Of a stretch of 64,000 nt of DNA, positions 23,504-36,500 are shown piece by piece. Below the pieces are notes generated by a model that worked only from the letters and a program-made list of their open reading frames with translations, was not told the DNA's origin and searched no databases. Position numbers and translations under genes: made by a program. Source of the DNA: Hydractinia symbiolongicarpus. Taxonomy: Eukaryota; Cnidaria; Hydrozoa; Anthoathecata; Hydractiniidae. The stretch is from contig NC_079879.1 in assembly GCF_029227915.1 (NCBI RefSeq), positions 32,494,501 through 32,558,500 of the forward strand, given 5' to 3'. How positions within the stretch are numbered: position 1 is the stretch's first letter; every line of letters begins with the position of its first letter.

Positions 23504-25876
23504 ACAAATCCTAGCCGTTAGCGCGCGCTGACGAAATAGGATCAGTTTCAAAAGCTACATTTCATTGACTTACTAACGGTGTCATTCCGTTTCACTTACA
23601 ACGGTTGCGTCACCTATTCGTACCAACATGTACTTAGCGATATTTTTCTGATATTACTAGTTTGCATCGCTTTTAACAGTTAAACGATTGACTGTGTGAC
23701 TTAATTGAACTGATTTTGAACATTGACCTTATATATGTGATAAATGAGCCTATTGGACTCCAAGAAATAACATTCTTCTGAATTTTACATGATTGGTCGA
23801 CTTCAGCTTTTACACTGGTCTCTGTGGTAGTGCTTTATTTAAAAGTGTAGATAAGTAAGTCAGTTTTAACTGTGGGACCAATCCTAGCCGTTAGCGCGCG
23901 CTGCGGAAATAGAGAAAGTTTCGAAAACTACATTTCATTGACTTTCTGACGGCATCAGTCCGTTTGAATTACAACGGTTGCGTCACATATTCGTACCAAC
24001 ATGTATTTACGATATGTTTCTGATGTTACTAGGTTGCATCGCTTTTAACAGTGAAAAGATTGACTGTGGGACTTAATTGAACTGATTTTGGACTTTGACC
24101 TTATTAATGTGATAAATGAGCCAATTCGACTCCAAGAAATATCATTCTTCCTAATTTGACATGATTGCTGTAACTCAGCGATTACACTAGTCCGTGTGAT
24201 AGCGCTTTATTTAAAAGTGTAGATGAATAAGTAATTTTTTATTGTGGGACAAATTCTAGCCGTTAGCGCGCGCTGACAAAGTAGAATCAGTTTCAAAAAC
24301 TACATCTCATTGACTTACTAACGGTATCAGTCCGTTTCACCAACAATGGCTGCGTCACCTATTTGTACCAACATGTATTTAGCGATATGTTTCTGATATT
24401 ACGAGGTTGCATTGCTTTTAACGGTAAAACGATTGACTGTGTGACTTAATTGAACTGATTTTAGACTTCAAACTTATAAATGTGATAAATGAGACAATTG
24501 GACCCCAAGAAATAACATTCTTCTTAATTTGACATGATTGCTCGACTTCAGCTATTACACTGGGCTCGGTGGTAGTGCTTTATTTAAAAGTGTAGATAGA
24601 TAAGTCAGTTTTAACTGTGGGACCAATCCTAGCCGTTAGCGCGCGCTGAAGAAATAGAGACTGTTTGGAAAACTACATTTCATTGAATTTCTAACGGTAT
24701 CAGTCCGTTTGAGTTACAACGGTTGCGTCACATATTCGTACGAACATGTATTTAGCGATATGTTTCTGATAATACTAGGTTGCATTGCTTTTAACGGTGA
24801 AACGATTGACTGTAGGATTTAATTGAACTGATTTTGGACTTTGACCTTGTTAATGTGATAAATGAGCCAATTCGACTCCAAGAAATAACCTTCTTCTTAA
24901 TTTGACATGATTTCTGTAACTCAGCGATAACACTGGCTGCTGTGATAGCCCTTTATTTAAAAGTGTAGATGAATAATTCATTTTTTACTGTGGGACAAAT
25001 CCTAGCCGTTAGCGCGCCCTGACGAAATAGGATCAGTTTCAAAAGCTACATTTCATTGACTTATTAACGGTGTCACTCCGTTTCACTTACAACAGTTGCG
25101 TCACCTATTCGTACCAACATGTACTTAGCGACATTTTTCTGATATTACTAGTTTGCATCGCTTTGAACAGTTAAGCGATTGACTGTGTGACTTAATTGAA
25201 CTGAATTTGAACATTGACCTTATATATGTGATAAATGAGCCTATTGGACTCCAAGAAATAACATTCTTCTTAATTTTACATGATTGCTCGACTTCAGCTT
25301 TTACACTGGGCTCTGTGGTAGTGCTTTATTTAAAAGTGTAGATAAGTAAGTCAGTTTTAACTGTGGGACCAATCCTAGCCGTTAGCGCGCGCTGCAGAAA
25401 TAGAGAAAGTTTCGAAAACTACATTTCATTGACTTTCTAACGGCATCAGTCCGTTTGAGTTACAACGGTTGCGTCACATATTCGTACCAACATGTATTTA
25501 GCGATATGTTTCTGATGTTACTAGGTTGCATCGCCTTAACAGTGAAAAGATTGAATGTGGGACTTAGTTGAACTGATTTTGGACTTTGACCTTATATATG
25601 TGATAAATGAGCCTGTTGGACTCCAAGAAATAACATTCTTCTCAATTTGACATGATTGCTGTAACTCAGCGATTACACTAGTCCGTGTGATAGCGCTTAA
25701 TTTAAAAGTGTAGATGAATAAGTAATTTTTTACTGTGGGACAAATTCTAGCCGTTAGCGCGCGCTGACGAAGTAGAATCAGTTTCAAAAACTACATCTCA
25801 TTGACTTACTAACGGTATCAGTCCGTTTCACCAATAACGGTTGCGTCACCTATTTGTACCAACATGTATTTAGCGA
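23263..25876 (+). repeat. 7-monomer tandem duplication, unit 2
   Basis: Partner of 20653-23262 with few differences: a 1-bp loss in ATTTACGATATG (near 24005) against ATTTAGCGATATG, CATCGCCTTAACAG near 25531 against CATCGCCTAAACAG near 22920, ACTGTAGGATT near 24810, and CTTTGAACAGTTAAGCG near 25160. Correspondence stops near 25867-25876, where this copy reads GCGATGTGTTTCTGATATT and unit 1 goes on to GATAATACTAGG. Confidence 0.9.
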
Positions 25877-27597
25877 TGTGTTTCTGATATTACGAGGTTG
25901 CATTGCTTTTAACGGTGAAACGACTGACTGTGTGACTTAATTGAACTGATTTTAGACTTCAATCTTATAAATGTGATAAATGAGCCTATTGGACTCCAAG
26001 AAATAACATTCTTCTTAATTTTTCATGATTGCTCGACTTCAGCTTTTACACTGGGCTCTGTGGTAGTGCTTTATTTAAAAGTGTAGATAAATAAGTCAGT
26101 TTTAACTGTGGGACCAATCCTAGCCGTTAGCGCGCGCTGAAGAATTGAAGAAAGTTTCGAAAACTACATTTCATTGACTTTCTAACGGTATCAGTCCGAT
26201 TGAGTTACAACGGTTGCGTCACATATTCGTACCAACATGTATTTAGCGATATGTTTCTGATAATACTAGGTTGCATTGCTTTTAACGGTGAAACGATTGA
26301 CTGTGGGATTTAATTGAACTGATTTTGGACTTTGACCTTGTTAATGTGATAAATGAGCCAATTCGACTCCAAGTAATAACCTTCTTCTTAATTTGACATG
26401 ATTTCTGTAACTCAGCGATAACACTGGCTGCTGTGATAGCCCTTTATTTAAAAGTGTAGATGAATAATTCATTTTTTACTGTGGGACAAATCCTAGCCGT
26501 TAGCGCGCCCTGACGAAATAGGATCAGTTTCAAAAGCTACATTTCATTGACTTATTAACGGTGTCAGTCCGTTTCACTTACAACAGTTGCGTCACCTATT
26601 CGTACCAACATGTACTTAGCGACATTTTTCTGATATTACTAGTTTGCATCGCTTTTAACAGTTAAACGATTGACTGTGTGACTTAATTGAACTGAATTTG
26701 AACATTGACCTTATATATGTGATAAATGAGCCTATTGGACTCCAAAAAATAACATTCTTCTTAATTTTACATGATTGCTCGACTTCAGCTTTTACACTGG
26801 GCTCTGTGGTAGTGCTTTATTTAAAAGTGTAGATAAGTAAGTCAGTTTTAACTGTGGGACCAATCCTAGCCGTTAGCGCGCGCTGCAGAAATAGAGAAAG
26901 TTTCGAAAACTAAATTTCATTGACTTTCTAACGGCATTAGTCCGTTTGAGTTACAACGGTTGCGTCACATATTCGTACCAACATGTATTTAGCGATATGT
27001 TTCTGATGTTACTAGGTTGCATCGCCTTAACAGTGAAAAGATTGAATGCGGGACTTAGTTGAACTGATTTTGGACTTTGACCTTATATATGTGATAAATG
27101 AGCCTGTTGGACTCCAAGAAATAACATTCTTCTCAATTTGACATGATTGCTGTAACTCAGCGATTACACTAGTCCGTGTGATAGCGCTTAATTTAAAAGT
27201 GTAGATGAATAAGTAATTTTTTACTGTGGGACAAATTCTAGCCGTTAGCGCGCGCTGACGAAGTAGAATCAGTTTCAAAAACTACATCTCATTGACTTAC
27301 TAACGGTATCAGTCCGTTTCACCAATAACGGTTGCGTCACCTATTTGTACCAACATGTATTTAGCGATATGTTTCTGATATTACGAGGTTGCATTGCTTT
27401 TAACGGTGAAACGACTGACTGTGTGACTTAATTGAACTGATTTTAGACTTCAAACTTATAAATGTGATAAATGAGCCTATTGGACTCCAAGAAATAACAT
27501 TCTTCTTAATTTTTCATGATTGCTCGACTTCAGCTTTTACACTGGGCTCTGTGGTAGTGCTTTATTTAAAAGTGTAGATAAATAAGTCAGTTTTAAC

Positions 27598-27970
27598 TGT
27601 GGGACCAATCCTAGCCGTTAGCGCGCGCTGAAGAAATAGAGACTGTTTGGAAAACTACATTTCATTGAATTTCTAACGGTATCAGTCCGTTTGAGTTACA
27701 ACGGTTGCGTCACATATTCGTACGAACATGTATTTAGCGATATGTTTCTGATAATACTAGGTTGCATTGCTTTTAACGGTGAAACGATTGACTGTGGGAT
27801 TTAATTGAACTGATTTTGGACTTTGACCTTGTTAATGTGATAAATGAGCCAATTCGACTCCAAGAAATAACCTTCTTCTTAATTTGACATGATTTCTGTA
27901 ACTCAGCGATAACACTGGCTGCTGTGATAGCCCTTTATTTAAAAGTGTAGATGAATAATTCATTTTTTAC
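27598..27970 (+). repeat. Class G monomer (representative)
   Basis: Diagnostic words are GAGACTGTTTGGAAAAC, CATTGAATTTCTAACGG, GTACGAACATG (other classes read GTACCAACATG), GATAATACTAGG, ACTGTGGGATTTAATTG, AACCTTCTTC and GATTTCTGTAACTC. It occurs near 19.8, 20.5, 22.0, 24.6, 27.6, 28.3, 30.6, 31.7, 41.8 and 44.4 kb, so it is confined to the middle of the window. Confidence 0.85.
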
Positions 27971-28343
27971 TGTGGGACAAATCCTAGCCGTTAGCGCGCC
28001 CTGACGAAATAGGATCAGTTTCAAAAGCTACATTTCATTGACTTATTAACGGTGTCAGTCCGTTTCACTTACAACAGTTGCGTCACCTATTCGTACCAAC
28101 ATGTACTTAGCGACATTTTTCTGATATTACTAGTTTGCATCGCTTTTAACAGTTAAACGATTGACTGTGTGACTTAATTGAACTGAATTTGAACATTGAC
28201 CTTATATATGTGATAAATGAGCCTATTGGACTCCAAGAAATAACATTCTTCTTAATTTTACATGATTGCTCGACTTCAGCTTTTACACTGGGCTCTGTGG
28301 TAGTGCTTTATTTAAAAGTGTAGATAAGTAAGTCAGTTTTAAC
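27971..28343 (+). repeat. Class E monomer (representative)
   Basis: Diagnostic words are GACGAAATAGGATCAG, AAAAGCTACATTTC, ACGGTGTCAGTCCG, TTTCACTTACAAC, CATGTACTTAGCG, ACATTTTTCTG, CAGTTAAACGATTG, GAACATTGACC and GATAAGTAAGTC. In this and several sister copies the third YAACGG word is CAACAG. Related copies near 42.1 kb and 59.7 kb keep CAACGG. Confidence 0.85.
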
Positions 28344-29089
28344 TGTGGGACCAATCCTAGCCGTTAGCGCGCGCTGAAGAAATAGAGACTGTTTGGAAAA
28401 CTACATTTCATTGAATTTCTAACGGTATCAGTCCGTTTGAGTTACAACGGTTGCGTCACATATTCGTACGAACATGTATTTAGCGATATGTTTCTGATAA
28501 TACTAGGTTGCATTGCTTTTAACGGTGAAACGATTGACTGTGGGATTTAATTGAACTGATTTTGGACTTTGACCTTGTTAATGTGATAAATGAGCCAATT
28601 CGACTCCAAGAAATAACCTTCTTCTTAATTTGACATGATTTCTGTAACTCAGCGATAACACTGGCTGCTGTGATAGCCCTTTATTTAAAAGTGTAGATGA
28701 ATAATTCATTTTTTACTGTGGGACAAATCCTAGCCGTTAGCGCGCCCTGACGAAATAGGATCAGTTTCAAAAGCTACATTTCAATGACTTATTAACGGTG
28801 TCAGTCCGTTTCACTTACAACAGTTGCGTCACCTATTCGTACCAACATGTACTTAGCGACATTTTTCTGATATTACTAGTTTGCATCGCTTTTAACAGCT
28901 AAACGATTGACTGTGTGACTTAATTGAACTGAATTTGAACATTGACCTTATATATGTGATAAATGAGCCTATTGGACTCCAAGAAATAACATTCTTCTTA
29001 ATTTTACATGATTGCTCGACTTCAGCTTTTACACTGGGCTCTGTGGTAGTGCTTTATTTAAAAGTGTAGATAAGTAAGTCAGTTTTAAC

Positions 29090-29461
29090 TGTGGGACCAA
29101 TCCTAGCCGTTAGCGCGCGCTGCAGAAATAGAGAAAGTTTCGAAAACTACATTTCATTGACTTTCTAACGGCATCAGTCCGTTTGAGTTACAACGGTTGC
29201 GTCACATATTCGTACCAACATGTATTTAGCGATATGTTTCTGATGTTACTAGGTTGCATCGCCTTAACAGTGAAAAGATTGAATGTGGGACTTAGTTGAA
29301 CTGATTTTGGACTTTGACCTTATATATGTGATAAATGAGCCTCTTGGACTCCAAGAAATAACATTCTTCTCAATTTGACATGATTGCTGTAACTCAGCGA
29401 TTACACTAATCCGTGTGATAGCGCTTAATTTAAAAGTGTAGATGAATAAGTAATTTTTTAC
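29090..29461 (+). repeat. Class I monomer (representative)
   Basis: Diagnostic words are CGCGCTGCAGAAATAGAG, ACGGCATCAGTCCG, GCATCGCCTTAACAG (most classes read CGCTTTTAAC), AAGATTGAATGTGGGAC, GCCTGTTGGACTCC or GCCTCTTGGACTCC, TTCTCAATTTGAC, ACTAGTCCGTGTG and GCGCTTAATTTAAAAG. The CCTTAAC change shortens the monomer to 372 bp. It also sets the stop of the recurrent minus-strand open frame, since TTAACAG reversed gives TAA. Found near 22.8, 25.4, 26.9, 29.1, 32.4 and 40.3 kb; a related form with GCTGCGGAAATAG lies near 21.3 and 23.9 kb. Confidence 0.87.
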
Positions 29462-29834
29462 TGTGGGACAAATTCTAGCCGTTAGCGCGCGCTGACGAAG
29501 TAGAATCAGTTTCAAAAACTACATCTCATTGACTTACTAACGGTATCAGTCCGTTTCACCAATAACGGTTGCGTCACCTATTTGTACCAACATGTATTTA
29601 GCGATATGTTTCTGATATTACGAGGTTGCATTGCTTTTAACGGTGAAACGACTGACTGTGTGACTTAATTGAACTGATTTTAGACTTCAAACTTATAAAT
29701 GTGATAAATGAGCCTATTGGACTCCAAGAAATAACATTCTTCTTAATTTTTCATGATTGCTCGACTTCAGCTTTTACACTGGGCTCTGTGGTAGTGCTTT
29801 ATTTAAAAGTGTAGATAAATAAGTCAGTTTTAAC
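29462..29834 (+). repeat. Class F monomer (representative)
   Basis: Diagnostic words are GACGAAGTAGAATCAG, AAAAACTACATCTCATTG, CACCAATAACGG, CTATTTGTACCAAC, GATATTACGAGG and CGACTGACTGTGTGAC. It normally follows class I. A variant with GACAAAGTAG recurs near 19.4, 20.2, 21.6, 24.3, 36.2, 36.9, 46.2 and 47.0 kb. A later form with CACCTACAACGG is found at 39.9 kb and 50.7-51.5 kb. Confidence 0.85.
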
Positions 29835-30207
29835 TGTGGGACCAATCCTAGCCGTTAGCGCGCGCTGAAGAATTGAAGAAAGTTTCGAAAACTACATTTC
29901 ATTGACTTTCTAACGGTATCAGTCCGATTGAGTTACAACGGTTGCGTCACATATTCGTACCAACATGTAGTTAGCGATATGTTTCTGATGTTACTAGGTT
30001 GCATCGCTTTAAACAGTGAAAAAATTGACTGTGGGACTTAGTTGAACTGATTTTGGACTTTGACATTATATATGTGATAAATGAGCCTGTTGGACTCCAA
30101 GAAATAACATTCTTCTTAATTTGACATGATTGCTGGAACTCAGCGATTACACTGGCCGCTGTGATAGCGCTTTATTTTAAACTGTAGATAAATAAGTCAT
30201 TTTTTAA
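29835..30207 (+). repeat. Class H monomer (representative)
   Basis: Diagnostic words are GCTGAAGAATTGAAGAAAG, GTCCGATTGAGTTACAACGG (the hairpin loop-side base changed from T to A), ATGTAGTTAGCG, GTGAAAAAATTGAC and TTTGACATTATATATG. It occurs near 26.1, 29.8, 30.9, 33.9, 35.0, 35.8, 41.0, 43.6, 45.1 and 45.8 kb. The form near 26.1 kb is an H/G chimera: GAAGAATTG at its 5' end and GATAATACTAGG further on. Confidence 0.82.
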
Positions 30208-30578
30208 TGTGGGACCAATCCTAGCTGTTAGCTCGCGCTGAAGAAATAGAGACAGTTTCAAAGACTATATTTCTTTGACTTTCTAACAGTATCAGTCCGT
30301 TTGAGTTACAAGGTTGCTTCACATATTCGTACCAAATGGATGTAGCAATATGTTTCAGATATTACTAGGTTACATCGTTTTTAACAGTGAAACGATTGAC
30401 TGTGTGACTTAATTGAACTGATTTTGGACTTTGACCTTATTAATGTGATAAATGAGCCAATTCGACTCCAAGAAATAACATTCTTCTTAATTTGACATGA
30501 TTGCTCGACTTCAGCTATTACAATGGGCTCTGTGGTAGTGCTTTATTTAAAAGTGTAGATAAAAAAGTCAGTTTTAAC
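30208..30578 (+). repeat. Class J monomer (representative, 371 bp)
   Basis: Diagnostic words are GAGACAGTTTCAAAGAC, TATATTTCTTTGAC, CTAACAGTATC, GAGTTACAAGGTTGCTTCAC, CCAAATGGATGTAGCAATATG and TTTCAGATATTAC. It lacks one base in the CAACGG word and one in the CAACATG word, and so measures 371 bp. It occurs near 30.2, 31.3, 32.8, 34.3, 41.4, 42.5 and 44.0 kb. At 42.5 kb its start is fused to a class I start, and near 44.1 kb a further base is lost (TACAAGTTGC). Confidence 0.85.
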
Positions 30579-33500
30579 TGTGGGACCAATCCTAGCCGTT
30601 AGCGCGCGCTGAAGAAATAGAGACTGTTTGGAAAACTACATTTCATTGAATTTCTAACGGTATCAGTCCGTTTGAGTTACAACGGTTGCGTCACATATTC
30701 GTACGAACATGTATTTAGCGATATGTTTCTGATAATACTAGGTTGCATCGCCTTAACAGTGAAAAGATTGAATGTGGGACTTAGTTGAACTGATTTTGGA
30801 CTTTGACCTTATATATGTGATAAATGAGCCTATTGGACTCCAAGAAATAACGTTCTTCTTAATTTTTCATGATTGCTCGACTTCAGCTTTTACACTGGGC
30901 TCTGTGGTAGTGCTTTATTTAAAAGTGTAGATAAATAAGTCAGTTTTAACTGTGGGACCAATCCTAGCCGTTAGCGCGCGCTGAAGAATTGAAGAAAGTT
31001 TCGAAAACTACATTTCATTGACTTTCTAACGGTATCAGTCCGATTGAGTTACAACGGTTGCGTCACATATTCGTACCAACATGTAGTTAGCGATATGTTT
31101 CTGATGTTACTAGGTTGCATCGCTTTTAACAGTGAAAAAATTGACTGTGGGACTTAGTTGAACTGATTTTGGACTTTGACATTATATATGTGATAAATGA
31201 GCCTGTTGGACTCCAAGAAATAACATTCTTCTTAATTTGACATGATTGCTGGAACTCAGCGATTACACTGGCCGGTGTGATAGCGCTTTATTTAAAACTG
31301 TAGATAAATAAGTCATTTTTTAATGTGGGACCAATCCTAGCCGTTAGCTCGCGCTGAAGAAATAGAGACAGTTTCAAAGGCTATATTTCTTTGACTTTCT
31401 AACAGTATCAGTCCGTTTGAGTTACAAGGTTGCTTCACATATTCGTACCAAATGGATGTAGCAATATGTTTCAGATATTACTAGGTTACATCGTTTTTAA
31501 CAGTGAAACGATTGACTGTGTGACTTAATTGAACTGATTTTGGACTTTGACCTTATTAATGTGATAAATGAGCCAATTCGACTCCAAGAAATAACATTCT
31601 TCTTAATTTGACATGATTGCTCGACTTCAGCTATTACAATGGGCTCTGTGGTAGTGCTTTATTTAAAAGTGTAGATAAAAAAGTCAGTTTTAACTGTGGG
31701 ACCAATCCTAGCCGTTAGCGCGCGCTGAAGAAATAGAGACTGTTTGGAAAACTACATTTCATTGAATTTCTAACGGTATCAGTCCGTTTGAGTTACAACG
31801 GTTGCGTCACATATTCGTACGAACATGTATTTAGCGATATGTTTCTGATAATACTAGGTTGCATTGCTTTTAACGGTGAAACGATTGACTGTGGGATTTA
31901 ATTGAACTGATTTTGGACTTTGACCTTGTTAATGTGATAAATGAGCCAATTCGACTCCAAGAAATAACCTTCTTCTTAATTTGACATGATTTCTGTAACT
32001 CAGCGATAACACTGGCTGCTGTGATAGCCCTTTATTTAAAAGTGTAGAGGAATAATTCATTTTTTACTGTGGGACAAATCCTAGCCGTTAGCGCGCCCTG
32101 ACGAAATAGGATCAGTTTCAAAAGCTACATTTCATTGACTTACTAACGGTGTCAGTCCGTTTCACTTACAACGGTTGCGTCACCTATTCGTACCAACATG
32201 TACTTAGCGACATTTTTCTGATATTACTAGTTTGCATCGCTTTTAAGAGTTAAACGATTGACTGTGTGACTTAATTGAACTGATTTTGAACATTGACCTT
32301 ATATATGTGATAAATGAGCCTATTGGACTCCAAGAAATAACATTCTTCTTAATTTTACATGATTGCTCGACTTCAGCTTTTACACTGGGCTCTGTGGTAG
32401 TGCTTTATTTAAAAGTGTAGATAAGTAAGTCAGTTTTAACTGTGGGACCCATCCTAGCCGTTAGCGCGCGCTGCAGAAATAGAGAAAGTTTCAAAACTAC
32501 ATTTCATTGACTTTCTAACGGCATCAGTCCGTTTGAGTTACAACGGTTGCGTCACATATTCGTACCAACATGTATTTAGCGATATGTTTCTGATGTTACT
32601 AGGTTGCATCGCCTTAACAGTGAAAAGATTGAATGTGAAACTTAGTTGAACTGATTTTGGACTTTGACCTTATATATGTGATAAATGAGCCTGTTGGACT
32701 CCAAGAAATAACATTCTTCTCAATTTGACATGATTGCTGGAACTCAGCGATTACACTGGCCGCTGTGATAGCGCTTTATTTAAAACTGTAGATAAATAAG
32801 TCATTTTTTAATGTGGGACCAATCCTAGCCGTTAGCTCGCGCTGAAGAAATAGAGACAGTTTCAAAGACTATATTTCTTTGACTTTCTAACAGTATCAGT
32901 CCGTTTGAGTTACAAGGTTGCTTCACATATTTGTACCAAATGGATGTAGCAATATGTTTCAGATATTACTAGGTTACATCGCTTTTAACAGTGAAACGAT
33001 TGACTGTGGGACTTAATTGAATTGATTTTGGACTTTGACCTTATTAATGTGATAAATGAGCCAATTCGACTCCAAGAAATAGCATTCTTCCTAATTTGAC
33101 ATGATTGCTCGACTTCAGCTATTACAATGGGCTCTGTGGTAGTGCTTTATTTAAAAGTGTAGATAAATAAGTCAGTTTTAACTGTGGGACCAATCCTAGC
33201 CGTTAGCACGCGCTGAAGAAATAGAGAAAGTTTCGAAAACTACCTTTCATTGACTTTCTAACGGTGTCAGTCCGTTTCACTTACAACGGTCGCGTCACCT
33301 ATTCGCACCAACATGTACTTAGCGATATTTTTCTGATATTACTAGTTTGCATCGCTTTTAACAGTTAAACGATTGACTGTGTGACTTAATTGAACTGATT
33401 TTGAACTTTGACCTTATATATGTGATAAATGAGCCAATTTGACTCCAAGAAATAACATTCTTCTTAATTTGACATGATTGCTGTAACTCAGCGATTACAC

Positions 33501-36500
33501 TAGTCCGTGTGATAGCGCTTTATTTAAAAGTGTAGATGAATAAGTAATTTTTTACTGTGGGACAAATTCTAGCCGTTAGCGCGCGCTGACGAAGTAGAAT
33601 CAGTTTCAAAAACTACAACTCATTGACTTACTAACAGTATCAGTCCGTTTTACCAATAACGGTTGCGTCACCTATTGGTACCAACATGTATTTAGCGATA
33701 TGTTTCTGATATTACGAGGTTGCATTGCTTTTAACGGTGAAACGATTGACTGTGTGACTTAATTGAACTGATTTTGAACTTTGACCTTATATTTGTGATA
33801 ATTGAGCCTATTGGACTCCAAGAAATAACATTCTTCTTAATTTTTCATGATTGCTCGACGTCAGCTTTTACACTGGGCTCTGTGGTAGTGCTTTATGTAA
33901 AAGTGTAGATAAATAAGTCAGTTTTAACTGTGGGACCAATCCTAGCCGTTAGCGCGCGCTGAAGAATTGAAAAAAGTTTCGAAAACTACATTTCATTGAC
34001 TTTCTAACGGTATCAGTCCGATTGAGTTACAACGGTTGCGTCACATATTCGTACCAACATGTAGTTAGCGATATGTTTCTGATGTTACTAGGTTGCATCG
34101 CTTTTAACAGTGAAAAGATTGACTGTGGGACTTAGTTGAACTGATTTTGGACTTTGACCTTATATATGTGATAAATGAGCCTGTTGGACTCCAAGAAATA
34201 ACATTCTTCTCAATTTGACATGATTGCTGGAACTCAGCGACTACACTGGCCGCTGTGATAGCGCTTTATTTAAAACTGTAGATAAATAAGTCATTTTTTA
34301 ATGTGGGACAAATCCTAGCCGTTAGCTCGCGATGAAGAAATAGAGACAGTTTCACAGACTATATTTCTTTGACTTTCTAACAGTATCAGTCCGTTTGAGT
34401 TACAAGGTTGCTTCACATATTCGTACCAAATGGATGTAGCAATATGTTTCAGATATTACTAGGTTACATCGCTTTTAACAGTGAAACGATTGACTGTGGG
34501 ACTTAATTGAACTGATTTTGGACTTTGACCTTATTAATGTGATAAATGAGCCAATTCGACTCCAAGAAATAACATTCTTCTTAATTTGACATGATTGCTC
34601 GACTTCAGCTATTACACTGGGCTCTGTGGTAGTGCTTTATTTAAAAGTGTAGATAAATAAGTCAGTTTTAACTGTGGGACCAATCCTAGCCGTTAGCGCG
34701 CGCTGAAGAAATAGAGAAAGATTCGAAAACTACCTTTCATTGACTTTCTAACGGTGTCAGTCCGTTTCACTTACAACGGTTGCGTCACCTATTCGCACCA
34801 ACATGTACTTAGCGATATTTTTCTGATATTACTAGTTTGCATCGCTTTTAACAGTTAAACGATTGACTGTGTGACTTAATTGAACTGATTTTGAACATTG
34901 ACCTTATATATGTGATAAATGAGCCTATTGGACTCCAAGAAATAACATTTTTCTTAATTTTTCATGATTGCTCGACTTCAGCTTTTACACTGGGCTCTGT
35001 GGTAGTGCTTTATTTAAAAGTGTAGATAAATAAGTCAGTTTTAACTGTGGGACCAATCCTAGCCGTTAGCGCGCGCTGAATAATTGAAGAAAGTTTCGAA
35101 AGCTACATTTCATTGACTTTCTAACGGTATCAGTCCGATTGAGTTACAACGGTTGCGTCACATATTCGTACAAACATGTAGTTAGCGATATGTTTCTGAT
35201 GTTACTAGGTTGCATCGCTTTTAACAGTGAAAAGATTGACTGTGGGACTTAGTTGAACTGATTTTGGACTTTGACCTTATATATGTGATAAATGAGCCTG
35301 TTGGACTCCAAGAAATAACATTCTTCTCAATTTGACATGATTGCTGGAACTCAGCGATTACACTGGCCGATGTGATAGCGCTTTATTTAAAACTGTAGAT
35401 GAATAAGTAATTTTTTACTGTGGGACAAATTCTAGCCGTTAGCGCGCGCTGACGAACTAGAATCAGTTTCAAAAACTACATCTCATTGACTTACTAACAG
35501 TATCAGTCCGTTTCACCAATAACGGTTGCGTCACCTATTTGTACCAACATGTATTTAGCGATATGTTTCTGATATTACGAGGTTGCATTGCTTTTAACGG
35601 TGAAACGATTGAGTGTGTGACTTAATTGAACTGATTTTGAACTTTGACCTTATATATGTGATAAATGAGCCTATTGGACTCCAAGAAATAACATTCTTCT
35701 TAATTTGACATGATTGCTGGAACTCAGCGATTACACTGGGATCTGTGGTTAAAGCTTTATTTAAAAGTGTAGATAATTAAGTCAGTTTTAACTGTGGGAC
35801 CAATCCTAGCCGTTAGCGCGCGCTGAAGAATTGAAGAAAGTTTCGAAAACTACATTTCATTGAATTTCTAACGGTATCAGTCCGATTGAGTTAAAACGGT
35901 TGCGTCACATATTCGTACCAACATGTATTTAGCGATATGTTTCTGATATTACTAGGTTGCATCGCTTTTAACAGTGAAAAGATTGACTGTGGGACTTAGT
36001 TGAACTGATTTTGGACTTTGACCTTATATATGTGATAAATGAGCCTGTTGGACTGCAAGAAATAACATTCTTCTCAATTTGACATGATTGCTGTAACTCA
36101 GCGATTACACTAGTCCGTGTGATAGCGCTTTATTTAAAAGTGTAAATGAATAAGTAATTTTTTACTGTGGGACAAATTTTAGCCGTTAGCGCGCGCTGAC
36201 AAAGTAGAATCAGTTTCAAAAACTACATCTCATTGACTTACTAACAGTATCAGTCCGTTTCACCAATAACGGTTGCGTCACCTATTTGTACCAACATGTA
36301 TTTAGCGATATATTTCTGATATTACGAGGTTGCATTGCTTTTAACGGTGAAACGATTGACTGTGTGACTTAATTGAACTGATTTTAGACTTCAAACTTAT
36401 AAATGTGATAAATGAGACAATTGGACCCCAAGAAATAACATTCTTCTTAATTTGACATGATTGCTCGACTTCAGCTATTACACTGGGCTCTGTGGTAGTG

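Larger units (their letters stand above)
24762..29980 (+). repeat. Four-monomer higher-order repeat (1491 bp) with a 2-monomer insert
   Basis: With GTTTCTGATAATACTAGG as the start mark, units begin at 24762 and 26253 (offset 1491) and at 27744 (again 1491). From 27744 only two monomers follow before the mark returns at 28490; from there a further 1491 bp reaches 29981. The layout is 4-mer, 4-mer, 2-mer, 4-mer. The order after the mark is E, I, F and then G, or the related class H with GAAGAATTGAAGAAAG. A true higher-order repeat is shown by monomers four apart being nearly identical while neighbours differ at many positions. Confidence 0.9.
29703..31861 (+). repeat. Nested 3-monomer tandem duplication (1116 bp)
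   Basis: GCCTATTGGACTCC at 29712 and 30828, ATGTAGTTAGCG at 29965 and 31081, and GATAATACTAGG at 30731 and 31847 all give offset 1116. Each unit holds class H, J and G material. Unit 1 switches at about 30743-30820 into class I-like sequence (CATCGCCTTAACAG) that unit 2 does not have, so the junction is a hybrid. Copy 2 of the 30-mer (near 41.1-41.9 kb) has only one such unit. The duplication therefore either arose in copy 1 after the 30-mer event or was lost from copy 2. Confidence 0.88.
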
